A stretch of DNA of 64,000 nt from Pseudomonas bananamidigenes (GCF_001679645.1 NZ_LRUN01000053.1:1-64000); one strand, 5' to 3'. Positions 1 to 9,588 are shown, counted from the first letter of the stretch. Numbers and translations are program-made. Notes: generated by a model from the letters alone, not told the origin.

Positions 1-95
1 TTTTGATTGTTGGAAATATTGAGCACTCGACCAATATTCAGCACAAAAACCACGTATCCTGCGCGCCCGTTTGCCCATCACCCCGCGAGGACAGT

Positions 96-977
96 TTGTC
101 TAAAGGTATCGCTCTATCGGTAACAGCCTCCACGCTGTTTGCCGTCATGTATTACTACACCTCGTTGCTCACTCCGCTGAGCGGCGTGGAAATCTACGGT
201 TGGCGGATGCTGCTGACCGTGCCCTGCATGACCTTGTTCATGTTGTTGTCCGGTGAATGGCGGCGTGTGCTGGAGTTGCTGCGCCGGGTTGTGCACCATC
301 CGAAGCTGATCGGTGGCCTGATCCTCTCGTCGGCGCTGCTCGGCGTGCAGTTGTGGCTGTTCATGTGGGCACCGCTCAACGGTTACAGCCTTGATGTGTC
401 GCTGGGCTATTTTCTGTTGCCGCTGGCCATGGTGCTGACGGGCCGCATCGCTTATGGCGAAAGTCTGTCGTACCTGCAAAAGATCGCGGTGTTTTTTGCC
501 AGCCTCGGCGTGCTGAACGAGTTGTATCAGGTCGGCGGATTCTCCTGGGCGACGCTGGTGGTCGTCATCGGCTATCCGCTGTATTTCGTCCTGCGCAAAC
601 GCCTGAAGGCCGACAACCTCGGCGGCCTGTGGGTCGACATGACCCTGATGCTGCCGGTGGCGTACTGGTTCGTGCACAGCGGCGAACAGGGCTTCGGCGT
701 GTTCGATCAATACCCGGCTCTGACTTGGCTGATTCCGTTGCTGGGCCTGATCAGTGCGTCGGCACTGGTGGTGTACATCATCGCCAGCCGTTTGCTGCCG
801 TTCAGCCTGTTCGGTCTGCTCAGTTACGTCGAGCCGGTGTTGTTGCTGGGCGTGGCACTGTTGCTTGGCGAGAGCATCAAGGCTGGCGAATGGTTGACCT
901 ATATCCCGATCTGGCTCGCGGTGGTGGTGCTGGTGTTCGAGGGGTTCAAGCACCTGATGCGCCAGCGACGCCCGTAA
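96..977 (+). CDS. rarD: RarD/EamA-family inner-membrane transporter
   Basis: This is a polytopic DMT-superfamily permease of about 293 residues with roughly ten hydrophobic segments. Chloramphenicol-resistance-type RarD proteins of pseudomonads begin with a short Met-Ser-Lys-Gly segment followed by an Ala/Ser-rich first helix. I therefore place the start at the TTG at 96, which gives that N-terminus and has a GAGGA ribosome site at 87-91, although the spacing is short. An in-frame TTG at position 3 would add 31 residues that do not look like a signal or helix. The gene converges on hpd and shares a terminator with it, an arrangement common in Pseudomonas. The transported substrate is not known from sequence. 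Confidence 0.8.
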   Translation: MSKGIALSVTASTLFAVMYYYTSLLTPLSGVEIYGWRMLLTVPCMTLFMLLSGEWRRVLELLRRVVHHPKLIGGLILSSALLGVQLWLFMWAPLNGYSLDVSLGYFLLPLAMVLTGRIAYGESLSYLQKIAVFFASLGVLNELYQVGGFSWATLVVVIGYPLYFVLRKRLKADNLGGLWVDMTLMLPVAYWFVHSGEQGFGVFDQYPALTWLIPLLGLISASALVVYIIASRLLPFSLFGLLSYVEPVLLLGVALLLGESIKAGEWLTYIPIWLAVVVLVFEGFKHLMRQRRP

Positions 978-987
978 GACGTGCAAT

Positions 988-1025
988 AAAAAGCCCGGCC
1001 TGCACGATGGCAGGCCGGGCTTTTT
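988..1025. terminator. Bidirectional intrinsic terminator between rarD and hpd
   Basis: The stem AAAAAGCCCGGCCTGC (988-1003) pairs perfectly with 1010-1025 around a six-base loop. It ends in T runs on both strands, so it serves both convergent genes. Confidence 0.9.
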
Positions 1026-1037
1026 CACATCTGCAGG

Positions 1038-2114
1038 TTACTCGGTGGCGAGTACGCCACGACGCACCTGGTCACGCTCGATCGATTCGAACAGTGCCTT
1101 GAAGTTGCCTTCGCCGAAACCATCGTCGCCCTTGCGCTGGATGAATTCGAAGAACACCGGGCCCATCAGGGTTTCCGAGAAGATCTGCAGCAGCAGACGC
1201 TTGTCGTTCTTGTCCGAAGCGCCATCGAGCAGGATACCGCGCGATTGCAGTGCTTCAACCGGTTCGCCATGGTTCGGCAGGCGCCCTTCGAGCATTTCGT
1301 AGTAGGTGTCCGGCGGTGCGGTCATGAAGCGCATGCCGATCTTCTTCAGCGCGTCCCAGGTCTTGACCAGGTCGTCGGTGAGGAACGCCACGTGCTGGAT
1401 ACCCTCACCGTTGAACTGCATCAGGAACTCTTCGATCTGCCCGGCGCCCTTCGACGATTCTTCGTTGAGCGGGATGCGGATCATGCCGTCCGGCGCGGTC
1501 ATCGCTTTGGAGGTCAGGCCGGTGTATTCGCCCTTGATGTCGAAGTAGCGGATCTCGCGGAAGTTGAACAGCTTCTCGTAGAAGTTCGCCCAGTAGGCCA
1601 TGCGGCCGCGATACACGTTGTGAGTCAGGTGGTCGATGATCTTCAGGCCGGCACCGACCGGGTTGCGATCAACGCCTTCGAGGAACACGAAGTCGATGTC
1701 ATAGATCGAGCTGCCTTCACCGAAACGGTCGATCAGGTACAGCGGCGCGCCACCAATGCCTTTGATCGCCGGCAGATTCAGCTCCATCGGGCCGGTTTCA
1801 ATGTGGATCGGCTGGGCGCCGAGTTCCAGCGCGCGTTTGTAGGCCTTCTGCGAATCCTTGACCCGGAACGCCATGCCGCACACCGACGGACCGTGCTCGG
1901 CGGCGAAGTACGAAGCCACGCTGTGGGGTTCATTGTTGAGGATCAGGTTGATCGCGCCCTGGCGATACAGGTGCACGTTCTTGGAACGGTGGGTCGCGAC
2001 CTTGGTGAAGCCCATGATCTCGAAGATCGGCTCCAGGGTGCCGGGGGTCGGCGATGCGAACTCGATGAACTCGAAGCCCATCAGGCCCATTGGGTTTTCG
2101 TATAAATCTGCCAT
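1038..2114 (-). CDS. hpd: 4-hydroxyphenylpyruvate dioxygenase
   Basis: This enzyme converts 4-hydroxyphenylpyruvate to homogentisate in tyrosine catabolism and pyomelanin formation. It is a 358-residue bacterial HPPD with two VOC-fold halves. The C-terminal half carries the expected iron ligands: a His in the HNVYRG segment (about residue 190), a His in IQHVAF and a Glu in FFEFIQRKG. It starts at ATG 2114 within MADLYENP, the typical Pseudomonas N-terminus. The 246 bp between this start and the downstream exporter hold no gene and presumably carry the promoter. Confidence 0.96.
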   Translation of the reverse strand: MADLYENPMGLMGFEFIEFASPTPGTLEPIFEIMGFTKVATHRSKNVHLYRQGAINLILNNEPHSVASYFAAEHGPSVCGMAFRVKDSQKAYKRALELGAQPIHIETGPMELNLPAIKGIGGAPLYLIDRFGEGSSIYDIDFVFLEGVDRNPVGAGLKIIDHLTHNVYRGRMAYWANFYEKLFNFREIRYFDIKGEYTGLTSKAMTAPDGMIRIPLNEESSKGAGQIEEFLMQFNGEGIQHVAFLTDDLVKTWDALKKIGMRFMTAPPDTYYEMLEGRLPNHGEPVEALQSRGILLDGASDKNDKRLLLQIFSETLMGPVFFEFIQRKGDDGFGEGNFKALFESIERDQVRRGVLATE

Positions 2115-2360
2115 GGTTGGCGCCTCATCATTCTTATCAATTAACCAGAGTTATTTGTCAGTAATGCTGAGGCCGGTGGGCGGCGCACAGGAGATGCCAC
2201 GCACACTGCGGGCGAGGAAGTCACCGTAGATCAGTTGAAACCCGAATATCTTCATTGTCGACCCAAGGCTCTTGCGGGCGAGGCTTCTGCTGCCAGAAGA
2301 CGATTATTATTGTATGCGTAACCGGATTCTACACAGCGTAAAACAGGTTGTCTGCCCTCT

Positions 2361-3308
2361 CTATAAAATCCGCTTTTTTCCGCCCGGTGCAAGGGGTTTG
2401 TTGCACAGCCAGATGCCCGCCAGAATCAGCACACCGCCCACACACATGGACATCGTCAGCTGCTCGCCCAGCAGGACGGCACCGGCCAGCACGGCGGTCA
2501 GCGGATTGAGCGCAATGAACACGCCGGAGCGGGTGGCGCCGATTTTGCGGATGCCATCGTAGTAACCGATGTAGGCCAGGGCCGATCCCAACACCCCGAG
2601 ATAGATCAGACTCAGCCACTGCGTGATCCCCAGATCCGCCACCGCCGCCCCGCTCACTTCGCCGCGAACGGCAGCCAGCGCCCAGAGCATCAGCGTGCCG
2701 AGCAGAATCGAAAAGGTCACCGTCTGCAACGGGCCGATGCTCTGGTTGAGGCTGCGGGAAAACAGCGAGTAAACACCCCAGCTCAACACGCATCCGAAAA
2801 TCAGCAGATCGCCGATCCAGGCGCCTGGCGTCGCGGCCAGCAGTTGCGGATTACGGCTGATGATCACCACACCGGCACCACAGATGCAGATCAGAATCCC
2901 GAGGACTTTCAGTCGACTCAGACGCTCCTTGAACAACAGCCAGGACGCCAGGCCGATCACCGCCGGATTCAACGCAACGATCAGCGAGGCACGCGACGCA
3001 TTGATGTATTGCAGACCGTAAAAAAAGCACAGGTTGTAAAAGAAAATCCCGAAGAAACCCAGCAATGCCAGTTGCAGCCATTGCCCGGCATTCGGGCGTG
3101 CGAAGGGAATCCGGGCCAGCCGCAAAAAACCGAGCAGCGCGACGCTGGCCAGCAGGAACCTGAGACTGGCAGCGAGTATCGGGCTCAGACCGCCGGCCAG
3201 AAATCGCCCGGCCACCCAGGTCCCGCCCCAGATCATGCTGACCATAGCCAGGTTCAGACAGACGGGCATGTCCGAGACCACCGGGGGCGCTGATTCACGA
3301 CTATTCAT
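2361..3308 (-). CDS. EamA-family (DMT) metabolite exporter
   Basis: This 315-residue membrane protein has two EamA repeats of about five helices each. Early in repeat one it has the family-typical WGGTWVAGRF segment, and the C-terminal repeat has GSALAYIGYYDGIRKIGATRSG. It probably exports an amino acid or another small metabolite. The substrate cannot be read from the sequence. It lies head to head with a LysR regulator (gap 3309-3385), the usual layout when the regulator controls the exporter. The C-terminus is Lys/Arg-rich and cytoplasmic. Confidence 0.85.
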   Translation of the reverse strand: MNSRESAPPVVSDMPVCLNLAMVSMIWGGTWVAGRFLAGGLSPILAASLRFLLASVALLGFLRLARIPFARPNAGQWLQLALLGFFGIFFYNLCFFYGLQYINASRASLIVALNPAVIGLASWLLFKERLSRLKVLGILICICGAGVVIISRNPQLLAATPGAWIGDLLIFGCVLSWGVYSLFSRSLNQSIGPLQTVTFSILLGTLMLWALAAVRGEVSGAAVADLGITQWLSLIYLGVLGSALAYIGYYDGIRKIGATRSGVFIALNPLTAVLAGAVLLGEQLTMSMCVGGVLILAGIWLCNKPLAPGGKKRIL

Positions 3309-3385
3309 GACACTCTCGACGACGTAACTGACGAATGCCGTATCATTCGGGTAATTTCAAATCATCGTAAAATGAGTTTTTGCTC

Positions 3386-4258
3386 ATGACCCTGACCCAG
3401 CTCGAAATCTTCTCTGTGGTGGCCGAACTGCGCGGTTTCACCCTCGCCGCTCATCGTCTGGGGATCTCCCAATCGGCGGTGTCCCATGCCTTGAAGTCGC
3501 TGGAGCAGGAACTGGGCGTCGAACTGTTGCGTCGGCATCAATCGCAGGTAGAGCTCAGCGACATTGGCCAGCAATTGCTGCTGCGTGCTCGCGCCATGCT
3601 CGGCCTGGCCAACACATTGCGCCAGGAGGCCGCCGATGCGCGCGGGCTGAAAAGCGGCACCCTGCGTATTGGCTCGTTCGGCCCGACCTCTTCGATCAGG
3701 CTGCTGCCGCTCATCCTCAGGCATTTCCGCCAGGCGCACCCGGGTATCGAGGTTCATATCGACGAAGGGCCGGATCGTCAGGTGATTCAGTGGCTTGATG
3801 AACGACGGATCGATGTCGGCTTCGTGGTGCTGCCCGAAGAACGCTTCGATACGTTTGATCTGATGGAAGACCAGATGGTTGCCCTGCTTGCGCCGGGCCA
3901 TCCTCTGGCGACACGAGCGGAGCTGAACCTGAAAGACCTGTGCAACGACCCGTTCGTACTCACCGAAGCCGGCTCTTCGGAACTGGTTTCACGCCTGTTC
4001 AACGCGGCAAGGCTGAGCCCGAATATCCGTTACCGCTGCTCGCAACTGCTGAGCACCCTCGATACCGTGAGTCGCGGCGATGCCATCACGATCGTTGCCG
4101 AAGGTTCACTGCCTGACGAACCGGAACCGCTTTATTTGAAGAAGCCGTTATCACCAGCCGTGCATAGACACATCGGCCTGGCTGTGCTCGATCAACGCCA
4201 GGCCTCTCCCGCTACCTTGGCTTTCATCAAACTGGCGACAACATTGAATTTCCGTTGA
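3386..4258 (+). CDS. LysR-family transcriptional regulator
   Basis: This is a 290-residue LysR protein. The N-terminal winged helix-turn-helix (residues 1-60) contains LGISQSAVSHALKSLEQELG, and the rest is a periplasmic-binding-fold effector domain. I chose the ATG at 3386, which gives the usual short start MTLTQLEIF. A TTG two codons upstream is in frame. It is divergent from the EamA exporter and likely controls it from the short shared intergenic region. The effector is unknown. Confidence 0.88.
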   Translation: MTLTQLEIFSVVAELRGFTLAAHRLGISQSAVSHALKSLEQELGVELLRRHQSQVELSDIGQQLLLRARAMLGLANTLRQEAADARGLKSGTLRIGSFGPTSSIRLLPLILRHFRQAHPGIEVHIDEGPDRQVIQWLDERRIDVGFVVLPEERFDTFDLMEDQMVALLAPGHPLATRAELNLKDLCNDPFVLTEAGSSELVSRLFNAARLSPNIRYRCSQLLSTLDTVSRGDAITIVAEGSLPDEPEPLYLKKPLSPAVHRHIGLAVLDQRQASPATLAFIKLATTLNFR

Positions 4259-4373
4259 GCGGCGCAAGCTCCAGCGGCCATCTATCATGGGCACAGACCC
4301 AAGGTTTTCCGGAAGGTGCAGCCTTGCCCCGCCTGCAATCGAGCGCACCACACCGTCGCGACAGGATGCCCCC

Positions 4374-5909
4374 ATGCCTCTGACCGCCAGGCCCCGCCGC
4401 AAACGCAGTACCCGAATCATCGTGACGCTTTTGTGCGGTTTGCTGCCGATCATCATCGGTACCGTCATTCTTCATATGCAGGCCGAACGCACGCTGGAAC
4501 AGAGCGCCCGGCAAACCGCAGAGGAAGCCCTGCGCCAATTCGATCTGATGCTCGACAACACCGCCCAGTCCGCCCGCGAGTTGCTGCCGCTGGCGGGCCA
4601 GAGCTGCGAGGACGTCAAACTGGCGTTGCGCGAACAGGTCACCCGCCGCCCCTTTGTGCGTTCGACCAATCTGGTGTGGGACAACAACCTTTATTGCAGC
4701 TCGCTGTTCGGCAACTTCAAGGAAACCGTCAATCCGGGCGACTACGCCCAAGGCAAGTTATGGCTCATGAACGGCAACCCGGTTACGCCTGATACGGCGC
4801 TGCTGGTGTATCGACTGAGCGATGGCCGAGGGGGGGCGCTGACGACGCTGGACGGCTATCACTTGAGCAACATCCTGCGCCTGATCGGCCGGCAGACATT
4901 GTTGTTGCTGCAGGTCGGCAACAATTGGCTTTCTGCCGACGGCAAGGTGCATCAAAGCGTCCTTCCAGAACTTCCGGTGGCCCAGAGCACGTTGAACTCT
5001 CCACACTATGCCTACACGGTGAGGGCCGGTTTTCCCGAACATGAAACCTGGACTTACATGAGCGACGAATACCCGCCGTTGTTCAGTCTGTTGATTTTCT
5101 TTGGTGCGGTTTCCGGGGCGATCGGTTACATCGTGCAGAACCGTGCGGCCTCCCCCAGTCATGAAATGCTGCGCGCGCTGGAGTCGGGAGAGTTCATTCC
5201 CTACTTTCAACCGGTGGTCTATGGCGACAGCAAACGCTGGTCGGGGTGCGAAGTGCTGATGCGCTGGAATCATCCCAAGGAAGGCCTGGTACGCCCTGAT
5301 CTGTTCATCCCCTTCGCCGAACATTCCGGCTTGATCGTGCCGATGACCCGTTCATTGATGCAGCAGACCGCCGCGCTGCTCGGGCCGCTGTCTGCTTCCT
5401 TCGAGGCCCCCTTCCACATCGGTATCAACATTACGGCCAGTCACTGCCACGACCTCGAACTGGTGGAAGATTGCCGGGAGTTCCTGGCGGCGTTCGCACT
5501 CGGCAGTATCAACCTGGTACTCGAGTTGACGGAACGGGAACTGATCGAACCCAGCGACATCACTCATCAGTTGTTTGCACAACTGCAGGCCATGGGTGTG
5601 AAGATCGCCATCGACGACTTCGGCACCGGGCATTCGAGCCTGGGTTATTTGAGGACATTCAATGTCGACTTCCTCAAGATCGACCAGACGTTCGTCGCCA
5701 TGATCGATAAAGACGCCCTCTCCCGACACATTCTGGACAGTGTCATCGAACTTTGCGCAAAACTCGACCTGGGGATTGTGGCCGAAGGCGTGGAAACACA
5801 AGCTCAGTGCGATTACCTGGCGGCCCATCACGTCAACTTCCTGCAAGGTTACCTGTTCGGCAAACCCATGCCGGCCATGGATTTCATTGAGGCATTAACT
5901 CATCATTAA
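4374..5909 (+). CDS. CSS-motif sensor / EAL-domain c-di-GMP phosphodiesterase
   Basis: This 511-residue membrane protein should degrade c-di-GMP in response to a periplasmic redox signal. One N-terminal helix (residues about 20-40) is followed by a periplasmic CSS-motif domain with conserved Cys residues (QSCED; a later LYCSSLFG segment containing the CSS triplet), a second helix near residue 240, and a C-terminal EAL domain. The EAL signature is the EVL variant (CEVLMRW), as usual in this subfamily. The catalytic residues remain: NITASH, LELTERE, DDFGTG, FLKID and VAEGVET. The start at ATG 4374 was chosen because the protein then opens with a basic segment before the first helix. The in-frame ATG at 4287 adds 29 unlikely residues. 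Confidence 0.88.
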   Translation: MPLTARPRRKRSTRIIVTLLCGLLPIIIGTVILHMQAERTLEQSARQTAEEALRQFDLMLDNTAQSARELLPLAGQSCEDVKLALREQVTRRPFVRSTNLVWDNNLYCSSLFGNFKETVNPGDYAQGKLWLMNGNPVTPDTALLVYRLSDGRGGALTTLDGYHLSNILRLIGRQTLLLLQVGNNWLSADGKVHQSVLPELPVAQSTLNSPHYAYTVRAGFPEHETWTYMSDEYPPLFSLLIFFGAVSGAIGYIVQNRAASPSHEMLRALESGEFIPYFQPVVYGDSKRWSGCEVLMRWNHPKEGLVRPDLFIPFAEHSGLIVPMTRSLMQQTAALLGPLSASFEAPFHIGINITASHCHDLELVEDCREFLAAFALGSINLVLELTERELIEPSDITHQLFAQLQAMGVKIAIDDFGTGHSSLGYLRTFNVDFLKIDQTFVAMIDKDALSRHILDSVIELCAKLDLGIVAEGVETQAQCDYLAAHHVNFLQGYLFGKPMPAMDFIEALTHH

Positions 5910-6144
5910 CTTGACACGATAAATCCGCGCTCACCGTCGGCACGCACCAAATTGATACAAGACATCGCAGTTTTTTACATAAAGAAAACGTCAGGATTTA
6001 CTCCCGCCGCATTAACTACTACAATTTTTCTTGCCTGTTGCAAGATTGGCAGGTGAGCCACTATCACCGAGTCGCTACAAGGCTCTTGGCTTATAGCTTT
6101 GTTTGCGGTTGGTATCAGCCAAACACACTATTGGAGTAAAGATA

Positions 6145-6510
6145 TTGTCCAGACTCGCTGAATTTCGTGCAGCTGAAAAGGCCCTTCAGGAACAGCTCAA
6201 GCAGTTGGAATCGCTGAAGAACGATGCCGGGCTCAAGAAAGAAATCGAATTCGAAGAAAAGCTCCAGGGGCTGATGAAAACCTACGGCAAAGGCCTGAAA
6301 GACATCATCGCCATTCTCGATCCGAACCCGACAAAAACCGGTCTGCAACTGGCCACCGCACCCAAGACCCGCCGCGCGCGAGTGGTCAAGGTCTATCAGA
6401 ACCCGCACACCGGCGAGCTGATCGAGACCAAGGGTGGCAACCATCGCGGCCTGAAAGCCTGGAAGGAACAATACGGTGCAGCCACCGTTGATTCCTGGTT
6501 GCGCGGTTAA
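6145..6510 (+). CDS. mvaU: MvaT-family (H-NS-like) nucleoid-associated transcriptional regulator
   Basis: This 121-residue xenogeneic-silencing protein should bind AT-rich DNA. The N-terminal half is a coiled-coil oligomerisation region (LAEFRAAEKALQEQLKQL). The C-terminal half is the MvaT-type DNA-binding domain, with the conserved NPHTGE and GGNHRGLKAWK segments. The start is the TTG at 6145, which gives MSRLAEF and has a GGAG at 6133-6136 eight bases upstream. The first ATG (6103) would add 14 residues and has no ribosome site. The upstream gap (5910-6144) is AT-rich compared with its surroundings, which fits autoregulation. The N-terminus resembles MvaU/MvaV more than MvaT, but the paralogue assignment is tentative. 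Confidence 0.88.
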   Translation: MSRLAEFRAAEKALQEQLKQLESLKNDAGLKKEIEFEEKLQGLMKTYGKGLKDIIAILDPNPTKTGLQLATAPKTRRARVVKVYQNPHTGELIETKGGNHRGLKAWKEQYGAATVDSWLRG

Positions 6511-6524
6511 TCCCTCGCAAACAT

Positions 6525-6554
6525 AAAAGCCCTGCAAATGCAGGGCTTTTTTTT
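6525..6554 (+). terminator. Intrinsic terminator of the MvaT-family gene
   Basis: The stem AGCCCTGC (6528-6535) pairs with 6540-6547 around AAAT and is followed by a run of eight or more T. Confidence 0.92.
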
Positions 6555-6717
6555 GGACAATATCTAACAAATGCAACAATTTCCCGGCTCGAAAGTTCAG
6601 AAACAAACAGCTGCTTGCGCTGAACTATGCTTCTGAATGTTGCACCCTCGCAGGGGCCCCAACTTTGTATTTAATCCCTTCAGGTTTCTAACAGAATGAG
6701 GATCACCGAACAGCTGA

Positions 6718-7236
6718 CTAAAATTTCAGGCTGTTTCTCACCGCCATTACTTCCTCCGCGCTGGCCTTGTAAACCTCGGCTTGTCCGGCATACGAAAGTA
6801 CATAGGCCTTCTGCGCCTCTACTGCGGCGACCAATGTTTGCGACAACACATGACGTCCGTTTTCGGTAATCGTGCAAGTGGTTTCAAGCGCCGCCAATGA
6901 ACCCAGTGTACCTGGATGAATCTTGTTGCAGACGCTCTGGTAGCCACCCTGGAAAAAGCCCTTCTGCACTGACTTTCGCATCTCCAGCAACACACCTTGC
7001 AAATTGACCTGATGACCTGTTTGCACACGCGTCATCGTCAATTCCATCACCATCACCTGATTGCCATCCGCATCGTTTTTTACCGCTCGCTGACGGGAAA
7101 CTTCCGGCGCCGATTCGGGGAGCGCTTCGACTTGCCAGCCAGCAGGCCAGGTGATGCTTGGCGGATCCGCGAAGGCCGAAGCGGTGAGAAGCGACAAGCC
7201 GAAGAAAACGAACAGCGATTTGAACGGTCGGATCAT
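6718..7236 (-). CDS. Exported protein of unknown function (DUF4946-like)
   Basis: This 172-residue protein has a clear Sec signal peptide (MIRPFKSLFVFFGLSLLTASAFA, cleavage before DPPS) and a mature domain starting near ITWPAGWQVE. It has two cysteines that could form a disulfide (SVCNKIHP and ETTCTI). Its overall form matches a small Pseudomonas periplasmic family that I recall as DUF4946, but I cannot confirm the match. The start at ATG 7236 is set by the signal peptide. The frame is open further upstream but that part is not protein-like. It is divergent from gloA. Confidence 0.7.
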   Translation of the reverse strand: MIRPFKSLFVFFGLSLLTASAFADPPSITWPAGWQVEALPESAPEVSRQRAVKNDADGNQVMVMELTMTRVQTGHQVNLQGVLLEMRKSVQKGFFQGGYQSVCNKIHPGTLGSLAALETTCTITENGRHVLSQTLVAAVEAQKAYVLSYAGQAEVYKASAEEVMAVRNSLKF

Positions 7237-7379
7237 TACCAGAAGCACTCGCGGATTGAGCCGTGAAGTGTGAGGGCTCAACTGCCCGCAGGGCAAGCCT
7301 GCGCTTTCGGTTTGGCGATGCCGCACCGCATGCGTATCATTGCACCCATTCACTCGCCCCAATTTGTTATGGAGGGCCC

Positions 7380-7901
7380 ATGAGCCTGCAAGAACTGAAC
7401 ACATTCCCTGGCGTCACCGCCACCCCGGACAGCGCAACCCGCAACTTTGTCTTCAACCACACCATGCTGCGCGTCAAAGACATCACCAAATCGCTGGATT
7501 TCTACACTCGCGTACTGGGTTTCTCGCTGGTGGAAAAGCGTGATTTCCCGGAAGCGGAATTCAGCCTGTACTTCCTCGCCCTGGTGGACAAATCGCAGAT
7601 CCCGGCCGACGCCGCCGCCCGTACCGAATGGATGAAGTCGATTCCCGGCATCCTGGAACTGACCCACAACCACGGCACCGAGAACGATGCGGATTTCGCC
7701 TACCACAACGGCAACACCGATCCACGTGGTTTCGGCCACATCTGTATTTCGGTGCCGGATATCGTTGCCGCTTGCGCTCGCTTTGAAGAACTGGGCTGCG
7801 ACTTCCAGAAGCGCCTGACCGACGGCCGCATGAAAAGCCTGGCGTTCATCAAGGATCCGGATGGCTACTGGGTCGAGATCATTCAGCCCGCCCCCCTGTA
7901 A
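7380..7901 (+). CDS. gloA: Glyoxalase I (lactoylglutathione lyase)
   Basis: This metalloenzyme converts the methylglyoxal-glutathione hemithioacetal to S-lactoylglutathione. The 173-residue protein has the four expected metal ligands: His in FNHTMLRV, Glu in LELTHNHG, His in GFGHICISV and Glu in WVEIIQ. The longer form with the LELTHNHGTE segment is typical of the zinc-type class. The start at ATG 7380 has a GGAGGG ribosome site at 7371-7376. The frame is open further upstream to 7263 but has no ribosome site. Confidence 0.95.
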   Translation: MSLQELNTFPGVTATPDSATRNFVFNHTMLRVKDITKSLDFYTRVLGFSLVEKRDFPEAEFSLYFLALVDKSQIPADAAARTEWMKSIPGILELTHNHGTENDADFAYHNGNTDPRGFGHICISVPDIVAACARFEELGCDFQKRLTDGRMKSLAFIKDPDGYWVEIIQPAPL

Positions 7902-7914
7902 AAGCTGAAAAGAA

Positions 7915-7949
7915 AAAACCCCATCATCGCTGATGGGGTTTTCTTTTTT
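7915..7949. terminator. Bidirectional terminator between gloA and ahpF
   Basis: The 12-bp stem AAAACCCCATCA (7915-7926) pairs with 7931-7942 around TCGC. T-rich tails lie on both strands, and it serves two convergent genes. Confidence 0.92.
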
Positions 7950-7960
7950 CGGTCCGGGAT

Positions 7961-9523
7961 TTACGCCGGAGCCGAAGTACGGATCAAGTGATCGAAGGCG
8001 CTGAGGGAAGCCTTGGCGCCCTCACCCACCGCAATCACGATCTGCTTGTACGGCACAGTGGTCACGTCACCGGCAGCGAAGATGCCCGGGATCGAGGTTT
8101 CACCCCGGTTGTCGACGATGATCTCGCCACGCGGCGACAGCTCGATGGTGCCTTTGAGCCAATCGGTATTAGGCAACAGACCGATCTGCACGAAGATCCC
8201 TTCCAGTTCCACGTTGCGCAGTTCGTCGGTCTTGCGGTCCTTGTACCGCAGACCGTTGACCTTTTGGCCATCCCCGGTGACTTCAGTGGTTTGCGCACTG
8301 GTGATCACGGTCACGTTCGGCAGGCTGTGCAGTTTGCGTTGCAGTACCGCGTCAGCACGCAGCTGTACGTCAAATTCCAGCAATGTGACGTGAGATACGA
8401 TACCGGCCAGGTCAATCGCTGCCTCGACGCCGGAGTTGCCACCGCCGATCACCGCTACACGCTTGCCCTTGAACAGCGGGCCGTCGCAATGCGGGCAGTA
8501 AGCCACACCCTTGTTGCGGTATTCCTGCTCGCCCGGTACGTTCATTTCACGCCACCGTGCGCCGGTCGCCAGAATCACGCTCCTGGCCTTGAGGGTCGCG
8601 CCGCTGGCGAAATGAACCTCATGCAGCTCGCCGTTCTTGCCCGGAATCAGCTTGTCGGCACGTTGCAGGTTCATGATGTCGACGTCGTACTGCTTGACGT
8701 GTTCCTCCAGGGCCACAGCAAGCTTCGGGCCTTCGGTTTCCTGCACGGAAATGAAGTTCTCGATGGCCATGGTGTCCAGCACCTGGCCGCCGAAGCGTTC
8801 GGCTGCAACACCAGTCCGAATGCCTTTACGCGCCGCATAGATCGCCGCCGAAGCACCGGCCGGGCCACCGCCGACCACCAGCACATCAAAGGCTTGCTTG
8901 GCGCTGATTTTTTCGGCCTGACGCTCGATGGCGCCGGTGTCGAGCCTGGCGAGGATCTCTTCCAGGCCCATGCGACCCTGACCGAAGTTCTCACCATTGA
9001 GGTAAATGCTTGGCACGGCCATGATCTTGCGATCGTTGACTTCGTCCTGGAACAGCGCGCCATCGATGGCGACGTGGCGGATGTTCGGGTTCAGTACCGC
9101 CATCAGGTTCAGCGCCTGGACCACGTCCGGGCAATTCTGGCAGGACAGCGAGAAATACGTCTCGAAGTTGAACTCGCCCTTGAGCGAGCGGATCTGTTCG
9201 ATCACTTCGACACTGGCCTTCGATGGGTGACCGCCAACTTGCAGCAGAGCCAGCACCAAAGAAGTGAATTCATGGCCCATTGGAATGCCGGCGAAACGCA
9301 GGCTGATGTCGGCACCCGGGCGGTTGATCGAGAACGACGGCTTGCGTGCATCGTCGCCGCTGTCGATCAAGGTAATCTGATGCGAAAGACTGGCAACGTC
9401 TTTCAGCAGGTCGAGCATTTCACGGGATTTCGCACCGTCGTCGAGTGAGGCAACGATCTCGATCGGCTGGGTGACCCGTTCCAGGTACGATTTCAACTGG
9501 GCTTTAAGATTGGCGTCCAACAT
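7961..9523 (-). CDS. ahpF: Alkyl hydroperoxide reductase subunit F (NADH:peroxiredoxin reductase)
   Basis: This flavoprotein passes electrons from NADH to AhpC. It is 520 residues long, the usual AhpF length. It has an N-terminal double-thioredoxin-like domain with the CQNC redox pair (about residue 129), an FAD-binding GGGPAGASAA motif (about residue 217), a thioredoxin-reductase-type CPHC disulfide (about residue 343), an NAD-binding GGGNSGVEAA motif, and a C-terminal GIFAAGDVT segment. It lies 130 bp downstream of ahpC in the same direction, but a terminator sits in the gap, so ahpF should be made in smaller amounts or from its own promoter. Confidence 0.96.
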   Translation of the reverse strand: MLDANLKAQLKSYLERVTQPIEIVASLDDGAKSREMLDLLKDVASLSHQITLIDSGDDARKPSFSINRPGADISLRFAGIPMGHEFTSLVLALLQVGGHPSKASVEVIEQIRSLKGEFNFETYFSLSCQNCPDVVQALNLMAVLNPNIRHVAIDGALFQDEVNDRKIMAVPSIYLNGENFGQGRMGLEEILARLDTGAIERQAEKISAKQAFDVLVVGGGPAGASAAIYAARKGIRTGVAAERFGGQVLDTMAIENFISVQETEGPKLAVALEEHVKQYDVDIMNLQRADKLIPGKNGELHEVHFASGATLKARSVILATGARWREMNVPGEQEYRNKGVAYCPHCDGPLFKGKRVAVIGGGNSGVEAAIDLAGIVSHVTLLEFDVQLRADAVLQRKLHSLPNVTVITSAQTTEVTGDGQKVNGLRYKDRKTDELRNVELEGIFVQIGLLPNTDWLKGTIELSPRGEIIVDNRGETSIPGIFAAGDVTTVPYKQIVIAVGEGAKASLSAFDHLIRTSAPA

Positions 9524-9553
9524 ACGGGCGATCTCCTGACTTTATTTGAGGCG

Positions 9554-9588
9554 AAAAAAAGCCCGAGCGAATCTCGCCCGGGCTTTTC
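9554..9588 (-). terminator. Intrinsic terminator between ahpC and ahpF
   Basis: AGCCCGAGCG (9560-9569) pairs with CGCCCGGGCT (9575-9584) with one mismatch. Reading on the minus strand the stem ends in seven T, so it terminates or attenuates the ahpC transcript before ahpF. Confidence 0.85.
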
